This document shows, in pieces, positions 33,359 to 42,038 of a stretch of DNA of 64,000 bases. Each line of letters starts with the position of its first letter. The stretch's first letter is position 1. Made by a program: the position numbers and the translations under genes. Under the pieces are notes generated by a model, which had not been told where the DNA came from, did no database searches, and saw only the letters and a program-made list of their open reading frames with translations. The DNA comes from Candidatus Puniceispirillum sp. (GTDB taxonomy: Bacteria > Pseudomonadota > Alphaproteobacteria > Puniceispirillales > Puniceispirillaceae): the NCBI GenBank assembly GCA_028382965.1, contig JAOEUK010000001.1, positions 531,001-595,000 of the forward strand. Direction: 5' to 3'.

Positions 33359-34276
33359 ATGCTATATTACACTCTCAAGCGTCTTGGACTGGCTGGGTTA
33401 GTTGCCCTGACGGTATCCTTCATTAGCTTTGGGCTTTTATATTTGTCCAGTGATCCGGCAATAGCAATGGCTGGTGAAACTGCGGCTGACGCGGATATTG
33501 AAGCGATTCGTCAGCTTTATGGCTTTGATCGACCTATTCTTGTTCAGTATTTTGACTGGCTTCAACGAGCCGCAAGTGGTGACCTTGGAAAAAGTTATTA
33601 TTTCAGAACCGATGTTAGCGCTCTTATTGGCGAACGGTTGCCAACCACAATGACTTTGGGCCTTTGTGCCATTACGTTTGCAATAGTGCTTTCAGTTCCG
33701 TTAGGAGTAGCTGCAGCAATAAGGCCAAACAGCTTTATTGATCGGGTCGCATTATTTCTATCAGTTATGGGGCAGGCGCTGCCAAGTTTCTGGTTTGCAT
33801 TAATGCTAATCGTTTTCTTGTCGGTCTCGCTTAGATTGTTACCAGTATCTGGTTCTGATACGTGGTTGCATTTTGTTATGCCTACAATTGTTCTAGGGTA
33901 TTATGCAGCCCCAGCGATTATGCGGTTAACTCGAACAGGAATGCTTGAGGTTTTAAGCACTGACTACATAAGGACCGCTCGTGCTAAAGGGTTAAGGCCA
34001 CCTGTCGTGTTGTTCAAGCATGCACTTCGAAACGCAATTATCCCAGTAGTTAGTCTGGCTGCGGTTCAGTTTGGATTTATGCTAGGTGGTTCAATCGTTG
34101 TGGAGACTATTTTTGCACTTCATGGAGCTGGCTTTCTGGCTTGGGAATCTATTACACGTAATGATCTCCCTACTGTGCAGGGATTGATTTTGGTTTTTTC
34201 CCTTTTCTATATTGTCTTGACATTCATTGCCGATCTTATCAATGCCTGGCTTGACCCTCGTATAAGGATTAAATAA
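33359..34276 (+). CDS. dppB: Peptide ABC transporter permease (DppB-like)
   Basis: 305 aa, six predicted helices. The N-terminus MLYYTLKRLGLAGLVALTVSFISFGLLYLSSDPA is the DppB/OppB opening helix plus periplasmic loop, followed by RQLYGFDRPILVQYFDWLQRAASGDLGKSY, also diagnostic. The cytoplasmic EAA-like loop reads VLSTDYIRTARAKGLRPPVVLFKHALRNAIIPVVS and docks the ATPases. ETIFALHGAGFLAWESITRNDLPTVQGLILVFSLFYIVLTFIADLINAWLDPRIR is the conserved final part. It pairs with DppC. The downstream gene starts 6 bp after its stop, so translation is coupled. Confidence 0.93.
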   Translation: MLYYTLKRLGLAGLVALTVSFISFGLLYLSSDPAIAMAGETAADADIEAIRQLYGFDRPILVQYFDWLQRAASGDLGKSYYFRTDVSALIGERLPTTMTLGLCAITFAIVLSVPLGVAAAIRPNSFIDRVALFLSVMGQALPSFWFALMLIVFLSVSLRLLPVSGSDTWLHFVMPTIVLGYYAAPAIMRLTRTGMLEVLSTDYIRTARAKGLRPPVVLFKHALRNAIIPVVSLAAVQFGFMLGGSIVVETIFALHGAGFLAWESITRNDLPTVQGLILVFSLFYIVLTFIADLINAWLDPRIRIK

Positions 34277-34281
34277 ACGCC

Positions 34282-35163
34282 ATGACCATTGAGCCTTCCT
34301 CAACAACGCCCAAAAGCTCTTCTGTCTACACTCGTTTTGTTGGCCATCAAGGAGTTATGGTTGGAGCCTTTATTGTCCTATCAATATTTGTTTTGGCGCT
34401 CTTTGCTCCAATTTTAGCCCCCCATGATCCTTATAACCAAGATTTGCTTGCGAGGTTGATCCCGCCTGTATGGGATAGTCGAGGATCCTGGGAACATATA
34501 TTTGGCACAGACCATCTAGGCAGAGACTATCTTTCCCGATTAATTTATGGAGCAAGAATCTCACTCCTAATTGGTTTTGGCGCCGCGATAATTTCCGGAT
34601 TAATTGGCACCATAATGGGTGTGATGGCTGGTTATTTTGGTGGCCGTGTTGATATGGTAGTGACATTTTTAATCACTGTGCGTTTATCTATGCCTGTTGT
34701 GCTTGTGGCGTTGGCAGTTGTAGCTATCGTTGGTGGTTCATTGCAGGTCGTGGTTATGGTTCTTGGATTATTGTTGTGGGATCGTTTTGCCGTTGTGATG
34801 AGAACCTCTACCTTGCAAATTCGCTCTATGGATTATGTCGCAGCATCTCAAGCAGTTGGATGTTCAACACCACGTATTCTGATGACAGAAATTATGCCGA
34901 ACGTGGTTAACAATCTTATTGTCATAGCAACACTTGAAATGGCTCATGCCATTATCCTTGAAGCAGCTTTATCATTTCTTGGGTTAGGGGTTCAGCCACC
35001 ACTGCCATCTTGGGGTTTGATGGTTTCTGAGGGAAAAGATATGATGCTATTTGAACCGTGGTTAATAACGATCCCGGGTGTTGCCCTGTTTCTGTTAGTC
35101 TTAGCAATTAATTTGATGGGTGACGGGGTCCGAGACATCACCGCACCAGAAAATAGAAATTAA
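34282..35163 (+). CDS. dppC: Peptide ABC transporter permease (DppC-like)
   Basis: 293 aa. The N-terminal helix ends in LALFAPILAPHDPYNQDLLARLIPP, the DppC signature, followed by HIFGTDHLGRDYLSRLIYGARISLLIGF. The core includes GVMAGYFGGRVDMVVTFLI and the docking loop TLQIRSMDYVAASQAVGCSTPRILMTEIMPNVVNNLIV. The terminal EAALSFLGLGVQPPLPSWGLMVSEGKD is the canonical family end. It forms the translocation pore with DppB. AAACGCC before the ATG gives a poor ribosome-binding site, in line with translational coupling to dppB (6 bp between them). Length and motif order are normal. Confidence 0.94.
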   Translation: MTIEPSSTTPKSSSVYTRFVGHQGVMVGAFIVLSIFVLALFAPILAPHDPYNQDLLARLIPPVWDSRGSWEHIFGTDHLGRDYLSRLIYGARISLLIGFGAAIISGLIGTIMGVMAGYFGGRVDMVVTFLITVRLSMPVVLVALAVVAIVGGSLQVVVMVLGLLLWDRFAVVMRTSTLQIRSMDYVAASQAVGCSTPRILMTEIMPNVVNNLIVIATLEMAHAIILEAALSFLGLGVQPPLPSWGLMVSEGKDMMLFEPWLITIPGVALFLLVLAINLMGDGVRDITAPENRN

Positions 35164-35172
35164 GGACAAAAA

Positions 35173-36219
35173 ATGTCTGAGAACGTACTGGATGTAAAAA
35201 ACTTATCAATAGAGATACCAGTCGCTGGCGGTATGCTTAGAGCAGTCGATAGCATCAGTCTTCATGTTGAAAAAGGTGAAACACTTTGTATTGTTGGAGA
35301 ATCTGGTTGTGGTAAGTCACTAACATCGCTTGCTATAATGGATCTCCTGCCTAAAAAGGCCATCCGGAAGGTTGAAGAAATGACGCTGGGTGAAATGAAT
35401 ATTTTAAATTTTTCTGAAAAACAGATGTCTGATGTTAGGGGAAATAAAATGGGCATGATCTTTCAGGAGCCTATGTCAAGTTTGAACCCCTCATTCACTG
35501 TTGAAAATCAAATGCTGGAAACGCTGTCACGCCATAGGGCGATTGTTGGAGCAGAAGCAAAGGCTTTGGTGATTCAAATGTTAGAGAAAGTAGGCATCAT
35601 TCCTGCGGTAAAGCGTTTACGTCAATACCCACACCAGCTTTCTGGGGGGCTTAGACAGCGCGTAATGATAGCGATGACACTGTTATGCGAGCCTCAATTA
35701 ATCATTGCAGATGAGCCAACAACTGCATTAGACGTCACTATTCAGGCTCAAATACTAAAGTTAATGAAAAATCTACAAAATGATTTTGACGTTGGCCTGA
35801 TATTTATAACGCATGATTTAGGTGTAGTAGCTAACATTGCTGACAGAGTGGCAGTTATGTATGCCGGTCAGATAGTCGAGGAGGGAAGTGTCTTTGAAAT
35901 TTTTGATAATCCCTCACACCCATATACCCGAGGTTTGTTGAGTTGTATCCCCGTTCCTGGAAAAATTAAACGAGGTGAACCACTTGGCTCCATTCCGGGT
36001 ATGGTTCCTTCTCTTGTAGGAGATTTTTCTGGCTGCCGCTTTTCTGGTCGGTGGAGTGGTGATGATGAACAGAAAAAAAATTCAAACATAAATCTCGTGG
36101 CTATTGATAACGAGGAAAACGCATTTAAAGTTCAAGGCTCAGAGTCACATTTTGTACGATTTTGCTGCAACGAATGTTTGGAAAAATCATACAATTCAAA
36201 GCAACGAAAGGCCAGCTAA
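35173..36219 (+). CDS. dppD: Peptide ABC transporter ATP-binding protein (DppD-like)
   Basis: 348 aa. Walker A GESGCGKS, Q-loop GMIFQEPMSSLNPSF, signature LSGGLRQRVMIAM, Walker B LIIADEPTTALD, switch His in FITHDLGV. The C-terminal oligopeptide domain follows PYTRGLLSCIPVPGK. It contains the beginning of the iron-sulfur motif (GCRFSGR), but the expected next Cys is Trp (RW) and the following residues are degenerate (GDDEQKKNSN). Cysteines reappear only near the end (FCCNEC). In DppD/OppD this region binds a [4Fe-4S] cluster, so the cluster may be absent or rearranged here. The stop codon TAA overlaps the ATG of dppF by one base (TAATG). Confidence 0.92.
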   Translation: MSENVLDVKNLSIEIPVAGGMLRAVDSISLHVEKGETLCIVGESGCGKSLTSLAIMDLLPKKAIRKVEEMTLGEMNILNFSEKQMSDVRGNKMGMIFQEPMSSLNPSFTVENQMLETLSRHRAIVGAEAKALVIQMLEKVGIIPAVKRLRQYPHQLSGGLRQRVMIAMTLLCEPQLIIADEPTTALDVTIQAQILKLMKNLQNDFDVGLIFITHDLGVVANIADRVAVMYAGQIVEEGSVFEIFDNPSHPYTRGLLSCIPVPGKIKRGEPLGSIPGMVPSLVGDFSGCRFSGRWSGDDEQKKNSNINLVAIDNEENAFKVQGSESHFVRFCCNECLEKSYNSKQRKAS

Positions 36220-37022
36220 TGACTGATCTTATGGTTGAAGCGACTGGAGTAATAAAAGATTACAAAATATCTCAGGGACTTTTCCGGGGTAAGGAAATTT
36301 TGAGAGCGGTAGACAAGGTTTCATTGTCCGTCAGCCGGGGTGAAACGCTTGCAATTGTTGGGGAGTCAGGTTGTGGAAAAACGACTTTAGCAAAAATAAT
36401 GTTAGGGCTTCTTGAGCCGGATGGAGGGGTTGTAAAACTCTGTGGTAAGCCTTTAAATGAAATTTCTAGATTGGAGCTTGCAAAACTTGTTCAGCCTATC
36501 TTTCAAGATCCATATTCATCGCTTAACCCCCGCAAAACAATTGGTTCAATCATCACATTGCCTCTCAAAGTACAGGGTGACTTAAGCCCTGAAACGTGGA
36601 AGCAAAGAGTATTGACCACCATGGATTTGGTTGGTCTGCCCTCGCGAATGCTTGAACAATTTCCTAATCAATTATCTGGTGGACAGCGCCAACGTGTTGC
36701 GATTGCTAGAGCGCTAATAAACAGACCAAAAATTGTGATTTGTGACGAACCAACTTCGGCGCTAGATGTGTCTGTGCAATCCCAAATCTTGAATTTGCTC
36801 AATGAATTGAGAAAAGAATTAGAGCTTACCTATGTTTTGATCAGCCATAATTTAGCGGTGGTTGAGCATATGGCGACAAGAGTAGCTGTAATGTATTTTG
36901 GTAAAAAAGTTGAAGAAGCTGAAACTGAACAACTTTTCAAAAATCCCAAGCACGATTATACAAAGACGCTACTTGACTCTATTTTGGTTCCTGATCCACG
37001 GAGCGCCAGAAAGAACAACTGA
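36219..37022 (+). CDS. dppF: Peptide ABC transporter ATP-binding protein (DppF-like)
   Basis: 267 aa from the ATG at 36219, which overlaps the dppD stop by one base. The frame is open to 36162 inside dppD but the extra residues are not family-like. Walker A GESGCGKTT, Q-loop PIFQDPYSSLNPRKTIGSI, signature [15 protein letters not shown], Walker [17 protein letters not shown] and switch His in ISHNLAVVEH all match DppF/OppF. It ends shortly after PKHDYTKTLLDSILVPDP, without a long C-terminal extension, so it is at the short end of the family. It completes the Dpp complex, whose two ATPases form a heterodimer. The convergent amidase gene starts its 3' end 50 bp further on. Confidence 0.93.
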   Translation: MTDLMVEATGVIKDYKISQGLFRGKEILRAVDKVSLSVSRGETLAIVGESGCGKTTLAKIMLGLLEPDGGVVKLCGKPLNEISRLELAKLVQPIFQDPYSSLNPRKTIGSIITLPLKVQGDLSPETWKQRVLTTMDLVGLPSRMLEQFPNQLSGGQRQRVAIARALINRPKIVICDEPTSALDVSVQSQILNLLNELRKELELTYVLISHNLAVVEHMATRVAVMYFGKKVEEAETEQLFKNPKHDYTKTLLDSILVPDPRSARKNN

Positions 37023-37071
37023 TGCTAGAGTTGAACTTTGCAGGCGCTCTGTAAATAAAAAATTCTCAGGG

Positions 37072-38505
37072 CTAGGCGGACAATTGCTTAATATTTGGTA
37101 TTGGGCGGCAGGTTTTTTCATTCATCGCTAAAACAGTTTCCAGCGCCTTAGCTACTTCAATAACCATTCGATCATTACCTGGTGCGCCAAGGACTTGAAT
37201 GCCAAAAGGCATATTTTTATCATCTAGCCCGCAGGGCAACACAACTGCGCTCGCAAGCGCCATGGTTGGCATATAGGTGATAGCAAGCCATCGCATATAG
37301 GTTGGCATCTTAACACTGTCAATTTCAGTGACTGACCATTGACTGTGATCAAAGGGTGTTGTTGCTGCTGCTGGACAAATCACCACATCAATTTCGTTGA
37401 ATAAGTCGAGCCAATCTCGCGCAATTTTACTTTGCTGTAGGTGGGCTATAGCGACATCTTCAAGATTGTAAGCAAGCCCGCGGTCTACATTGTCAACAAC
37501 ATTTGGACTTAGTATGTCACGGTATTTGCGAACACGCTCACCATGCGCTGCCACAAAATTAACACCCCGCAGAACCTCAAAACAATTATCAGCGTTGGTA
37601 AAGTCCGGGTTGTCAGAATCAGCACTGGCAAAGTAATGTTTAAAAATGTTAACGCGGTCAGTAAAGATTGACTGATAGCTTTTTGACATTGGAGCCGCTC
37701 CAAGGTCTGGAGTGATCATAGCCTTGATGCTTCCAAGGTCAGCAGATTCAAGTGGTGCAAACAAATCAACATCGGACGCAGTGGAAAAAGGATCATGTGG
37801 ATCAACCCCCATTTGCGCCTGAAGCAATAGGTAGGCATCATCAACATTGCGGCCCATTGGGCCAAGAACAGAAAAAGGAAGAAGTCCAACAGGCCGTCCT
37901 TCGGCCGCAACAATGCCTGGCGATGGCCTGATTCCAACAACACCACAAAAGCCTGCTGGGGTGCGAAGGCTGCCTCCATAATCTGAGCCACTGGCTAGCG
38001 GCATCATACCAGTGGCAAGGGCAACTGCTGAGCCCCCTGATGATCCACCACAAGTCTTTTCAAGTGAAAATGGATTGCTAGTGGCTCCAAAAACTAGATT
38101 GCGAGTGTTAGCACCGGCGCCAAATTCAGGAGTATTCGTTTTCCCTATTACAATACCGCCCTCAGCACGAATATTGGCAACTGATCCTTGGTCTTTGTCT
38201 GGCACATGATCCGCATATAACTGCGAGCCTGATGTGGTGCGGATATCGATTGTTGCCTCTAAGTCTTTAATGCCAACTGGTAGGCCATGTAATAAGCCAA
38301 GCTCTTCGCCATCCATAACAGATTTTTCGGCAAGTGATGCTTCCTCACGAGCTCTTTTAAACGCAGGCGTTACAACAGCATTTAATTTAGAATCTATCTT
38401 TTCAATTCTGCTAATACAGCTCTCTACTAACTCAACTGGTGAGATATCTTTGCGTCCAATCAATGACCTCAATTCAACTGCTGTTTTATCACAAAGTTCT
38501 GACAT
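37072..38505 (-). CDS. Amidase signature family hydrolase
   Basis: 477 aa, full-length amidase. The catalytic triad is intact: Lys80 in VGIKDLEAT, cis-Ser155 in CGGSSGGSAVALA, Ser179 in GSDYGGSLRTPA, with the normal 24-residue spacing. The N-terminal helix ELRSLIGRKDISPVELVESCISRIE is the conserved AS-family opening. It resembles catabolic amidases (6-aminohexanoate-cyclic-dimer or AtzF-like) more than GatA, and no gatB/gatC are near. It is followed on the same strand, upstream, by an M20 peptidase gene with 42 bp between them, so the pair may jointly hydrolyse amide- and peptide-bonded nitrogen. It converges on the dpp operon, consistent with processing imported peptides; the substrate is unknown. 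Confidence 0.9.
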   Translation of the reverse strand: MSELCDKTAVELRSLIGRKDISPVELVESCISRIEKIDSKLNAVVTPAFKRAREEASLAEKSVMDGEELGLLHGLPVGIKDLEATIDIRTTSGSQLYADHVPDKDQGSVANIRAEGGIVIGKTNTPEFGAGANTRNLVFGATSNPFSLEKTCGGSSGGSAVALATGMMPLASGSDYGGSLRTPAGFCGVVGIRPSPGIVAAEGRPVGLLPFSVLGPMGRNVDDAYLLLQAQMGVDPHDPFSTASDVDLFAPLESADLGSIKAMITPDLGAAPMSKSYQSIFTDRVNIFKHYFASADSDNPDFTNADNCFEVLRGVNFVAAHGERVRKYRDILSPNVVDNVDRGLAYNLEDVAIAHLQQSKIARDWLDLFNEIDVVICPAAATTPFDHSQWSVTEIDSVKMPTYMRWLAITYMPTMALASAVVLPCGLDDKNMPFGIQVLGAPGNDRMVIEVAKALETVLAMNEKTCRPIPNIKQLSA

Positions 38506-38547
38506 ATGCTTTCCTCGCTATAAATTATATATTGATACCAGAAAAAA

Positions 38548-39942
38548 TTAGGAAGCTTTTTTTGGAGTGCTGCCTTCACCAAGATCCCACCATAAACCTG
38601 TCATTAAACGAAGAGCACTTTGGCTGATTGATTCGAGTATATGTTCATTTGGTGCATGCTGTGAACATCCTGCATAGGAATGTGGAACCCAGATTGTTGG
38701 CAGACCAAGTAAATCGGCAAAAACATCATTTGGTAATGATCCACCAAGGTTTGGCACAACTGAAATTTCACCATCTGCTGTTTGTGCAAGAGATTTTACA
38801 ACCCATTTCGCCCAAGGGTGATTTGGATCAAGCCGCGTAGCATGCATTGGATCACGTTCACTGGTAATTTTGATATCATTGAAGTCATTCTGGTCCAAGT
38901 GGGTCCGTAGCAATGGCATGAGCTGCGTAATATCTGTCCCAACAACATAGCGTAGGTGGCCAAAAACTATCGCGGACGGAGGAATGGCATTAGCTGGGGA
39001 TTTTGGGTTTCCTGTTTCAAAAGCTCGAACTTCAAAAGTGTTGCTAGCAAAAACACGTTCTGCAACTGTCATATCTGGTTCGCCCCAGTTAGAATTGATT
39101 TCTGGAGTGTTTTCGCCGCCACCTACTTCAAGTTTTGCAATGGCGTCCCGAACTGAATTTGGGATATGGGTGTTGCGCCACCCGTCAACTAGGATTTTTC
39201 CGTTGCGGTCAATCATGCTTGCCAGTGCATGCGCCATTATCACACCAGGATTTGTGAGAAGCCCGCCCCAATTGCCAGAGTGATGCCCGCCAGAGTGTGA
39301 ATCAAGACGCATAGTAAAATTAAAGACGCCACGTGATCCCATAAAAATGGTAGGGTTTTCAGGTTGAATACGGGGGCCGTCTGACGCAATAAAAACATCA
39401 GCATCGAACAGGTCTTTGTGGGCTGCACAAAAATCTTTTAGCCCAGGTGAGCCGCGTTCCTCACCCATCTCAATCAAAACTGTTACGTTAAAACCAAGTT
39501 TTCCCCGAGTGTCTAATACTGTTTTTAAAGCAGCCAAATTTATGGTGTGCTGACCTTTATTATCTGCTGTACCGCGTCCATACCAGCGCTGGCCTACCTT
39601 GGTAATATGCCATGGCGACATCTTGTTGTCCCACTGGTCATCATATCCTGCAACAACGTCGCCGTGGCCATAAGTCATAACTGTAGGCAGATCATCACTT
39701 TCAAACCTTTGTGCAACCAAAAATGGTCCAGCATCTTTCCGCGGGTTGGGGTACACGTTGCATGTAAAGCCCATGTCTGACAGATATGGAATAATGTCGT
39801 CATCGAGATAGGCTTGCAGCGCATCATCGCAATTTGGAAGATTGCTCTCAGTTTTGAAATAAATGCGGCGAGCTAGTTGAGCCTCAAAGCTGCCACTAGC
39901 ATAATAGTCTTCAATTGCGGCTAATGCCTGGTCTCGGCTCAT
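38548..39942 (-). CDS. M20 family peptidase (dipeptidase-like)
   Basis: 464 aa from the ATG at 39942, supported by GGGAG nine bases upstream; the open frame starts at 39996. Zinc site: His93 and Asp95 in YGHGDVV, Asp127 in GRGTADNKGQ, Glu161-Glu162 in EMGEERGSP. LGGSLPNDVFADLLGLPTIWVPHSYAGCSQHAPNEH supplies the C-terminal His ligand and the substrate-side loop. The extended form (GTADNKGQ, long lid from about 200 to 310) is the carnosinase/DapE-like dipeptidase branch, larger than the other two M20 enzymes here. It probably cleaves dipeptides after import by the Dpp system. It is divergent from the DmdA-like gene, with 280 bp between starts. Confidence 0.88.
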   Translation of the reverse strand: MSRDQALAAIEDYYASGSFEAQLARRIYFKTESNLPNCDDALQAYLDDDIIPYLSDMGFTCNVYPNPRKDAGPFLVAQRFESDDLPTVMTYGHGDVVAGYDDQWDNKMSPWHITKVGQRWYGRGTADNKGQHTINLAALKTVLDTRGKLGFNVTVLIEMGEERGSPGLKDFCAAHKDLFDADVFIASDGPRIQPENPTIFMGSRGVFNFTMRLDSHSGGHHSGNWGGLLTNPGVIMAHALASMIDRNGKILVDGWRNTHIPNSVRDAIAKLEVGGGENTPEINSNWGEPDMTVAERVFASNTFEVRAFETGNPKSPANAIPPSAIVFGHLRYVVGTDITQLMPLLRTHLDQNDFNDIKITSERDPMHATRLDPNHPWAKWVVKSLAQTADGEISVVPNLGGSLPNDVFADLLGLPTIWVPHSYAGCSQHAPNEHILESISQSALRLMTGLWWDLGEGSTPKKAS

Positions 39943-40222
39943 TATAACTGTCTCCCAAATTCGACTTAGTCTGATAATTAAAAAAGTTTCTAACAAATGA
40001 TAAGATTATTCGAATGAAAAAGGGAAGTCGAATCTGAATTTGTGATCTAACTTTACTGGTAATTCCGCTTCAGTTTCTTTAATGATTTTTTTCTCCCTTA
40101 ATAGACAGATTTGTTTGATAAGGTCTAAGCGTTAAAAGAACATGTTATTGGGCGTTTCAAAGTTCATAGTATCTCTTGAGTTATGGAATTGTATTTTTTT
40201 TACAGAAGTTGAGGAATCTTTT

Positions 40223-41365
40223 ATGGATGATTTAGATGATTTTTGTTTTGGTACGCAAATCCGCAAATCCCCTTATTTTGAGGCTACGGTCAAGTGGGGT
40301 GCAAAAGCGTTTTCAGTTTATAACCATATGTACATCCCTCGCGACTTTGGTGACCCGGAACAAAATTTTTGGAACCTCGTTAATGATGCTATTTTATGTG
40401 ATGTTTCTGTAGAGCGTCAGGTTGAGATCACAGGGCCAGATGCTGCTGTCTTTGTTCAATACTTGACCCCGCGAGATCTCAGTCAAATGGCTGTTGGACA
40501 ATGCAAATACGCTTTGATAACGAATGCGGAAGGCGGCATTCTCAATGATCCAATTATTTTAAGACTAGAAGAAAACAAGTTTTGGATTTCGCTTGCTGAT
40601 AGTGATGTCTTGTTTTGGGCACAAGGTTTAGCAGTTAATGCCGGTTTTAACGTCAATATTTGTGAGCCTGATGCTTCGCCGTTGCAACTGCAGGGGCCAC
40701 GTTCGATGGACGTTATGAAGACCCTATTTGGTGATGAGATTGCCCATTTGAAATACTATTGGATCCGGCATCTGAGATTGGATGACATGGATTTGATTGT
40801 TTCTAGGACTGGCTGGTCGAGCGAACTCGGCTATGAAATATATCTTCAAGATGGTGCGCGTGGGACTGAACTTTGGGAAAAAATTATGTTGGCGGGAGTG
40901 CCATTTGGTTTGAAAGCAGGTCATACATCTACAATCCGCCGGATAGAGGGAGGCATGCTTTCTTATCATGCTGATATGGATATCCATACCAATCCTTTTG
41001 AGCTAGGACTCGAGCGCTTAGTTGCAATAGATGCTCCCCATGAGTTTGTTGGAAAAGAAGCTTTGCGCCAAATTAAAATTGCTGGTGCAAAACGGAAACA
41101 AGTGGGGCTGATCTTAAAGACAATGCCGCTCAGCGGCCCAAACACCGAGTTTTGGCCAGTGAACAGAGATAATAAAACTATTGGAAAAGTTACCTCGGCA
41201 GTTTACTCACCAAGGCTTGAAAAAAATATTGCAATGGCGATGATTGATCATCAATCATTGGAGATTGGCGCAAATGTTCAGGTAAGAATGGCTAATGGTG
41301 TTTGTAATGCAGAAATTGTGATGTTGCCCTTTTTTGATCCAACAAAAAATATTGTGAGGGTCTAG
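40223..41365 (+). CDS. GcvT/DmdA-family tetrahydrofolate-dependent demethylase-like protein
   Basis: 380 aa from the ATG at 40223, behind GAGGA (40211-40215); the open frame starts 27 codons earlier. It is an aminomethyltransferase-fold protein. Its wording is close to dimethylsulfoniopropionate demethylase DmdA from Pelagibacter: a S-x-YNHM segment, CDVSVERQVEITGPDAA, LTPRDLSQMAVGQCKYALITNAEGGILNDPIIL, ISLADSDVLFWAQG and SRTGWSSELGYEIYLQDG, with length close to the 369 aa of DmdA. It could demethylate DMSP or another methylated onium compound, passing the methyl group to THF. Family membership is solid. DMSP specificity is not, because many DmdA-like paralogues in marine alphaproteobacteria have other or unknown substrates. 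A cupin gene follows after 103 bp. Confidence 0.85.
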   Translation: MDDLDDFCFGTQIRKSPYFEATVKWGAKAFSVYNHMYIPRDFGDPEQNFWNLVNDAILCDVSVERQVEITGPDAAVFVQYLTPRDLSQMAVGQCKYALITNAEGGILNDPIILRLEENKFWISLADSDVLFWAQGLAVNAGFNVNICEPDASPLQLQGPRSMDVMKTLFGDEIAHLKYYWIRHLRLDDMDLIVSRTGWSSELGYEIYLQDGARGTELWEKIMLAGVPFGLKAGHTSTIRRIEGGMLSYHADMDIHTNPFELGLERLVAIDAPHEFVGKEALRQIKIAGAKRKQVGLILKTMPLSGPNTEFWPVNRDNKTIGKVTSAVYSPRLEKNIAMAMIDHQSLEIGANVQVRMANGVCNAEIVMLPFFDPTKNIVRV

Positions 41366-41468
41366 AGCCTTGTACTTAAAAATTTCCGAAAAGGGGCGCT
41401 TGAGTCTGCTGCTTTGCAGGAAATTGATAAAACTGTCACTATGAAGCTTAGGCAATTGGGGGTATTTT

Positions 41469-42002
41469 ATGGGTAAAAAAATAAGGCGTGTTGTGACTGG
41501 CCATAACAAGGATGGTGTAGCAACGGTTATAATGGATGGAACGGCTAATTGTATACTTAACCGCCCAAACCGACCTGGAGTTACATTAACCAACTTGTGG
41601 AAAAATACCCAAATGCCAGCTGTAATGGAATGCCACGATGACCCAGTTGACGGGCCTTTGGTTCTTCATCCGCCAAAAAATGGATCAGTATTCCGAATTG
41701 TTCAATTTGACCCAGAAAATTCAGAGGAACTTGCATCATTAGATGGTAAGGCTGCTTTCGCAGAAATGGGAGCTGGCACCAGTATTGTCGAGGGCGCTCG
41801 TCATCCTTTTATGCATCGGACTGACAGTGTAGATTATGCTGTTGTGATGACAGGGCAAATTTACATGATGTTGGATGAAGATGAATATTTGCTAAAGGCT
41901 GGTGATGTAGTTGTTCAACAAGGCACCAACCATGCTTGGTCAAACCGTGGGAGCGAGCCTTGTCAAATTGCATTTATTTTAACCGATGCAGTGCGATCTT
42001 AG
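41469..42002 (+). CDS. Cupin-domain protein
   Basis: 177 aa. The C-terminal half is a single cupin barrel: motif 1 is near EGARHPFMHRTDSVDYAVVMTGQIYMML, with the metal-ligand His and Glu/Asp pattern partly kept (H-x3-SVDYAV). Motif 2 is GDVVVQQGTNHAWSNRG, with the ligand His in TNHAW. The N-terminal 60 residues (RRVVTGHNKDGVATVIMDG) form the lead found in a widespread subgroup of small cupins in aromatic and amino-acid catabolic clusters. The gene follows the DmdA-like gene by 103 bp on the same strand. It may isomerise, decarboxylate or dioxygenate a product, but no reaction can be assigned. It converges with a class V enzyme gene. Confidence 0.82.
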   Translation: MGKKIRRVVTGHNKDGVATVIMDGTANCILNRPNRPGVTLTNLWKNTQMPAVMECHDDPVDGPLVLHPPKNGSVFRIVQFDPENSEELASLDGKAAFAEMGAGTSIVEGARHPFMHRTDSVDYAVVMTGQIYMMLDEDEYLLKAGDVVVQQGTNHAWSNRGSEPCQIAFILTDAVRS

Positions 42003-42038
42003 ATATTCATCAAATTTTTGTAAAATCGCATGTGGACC

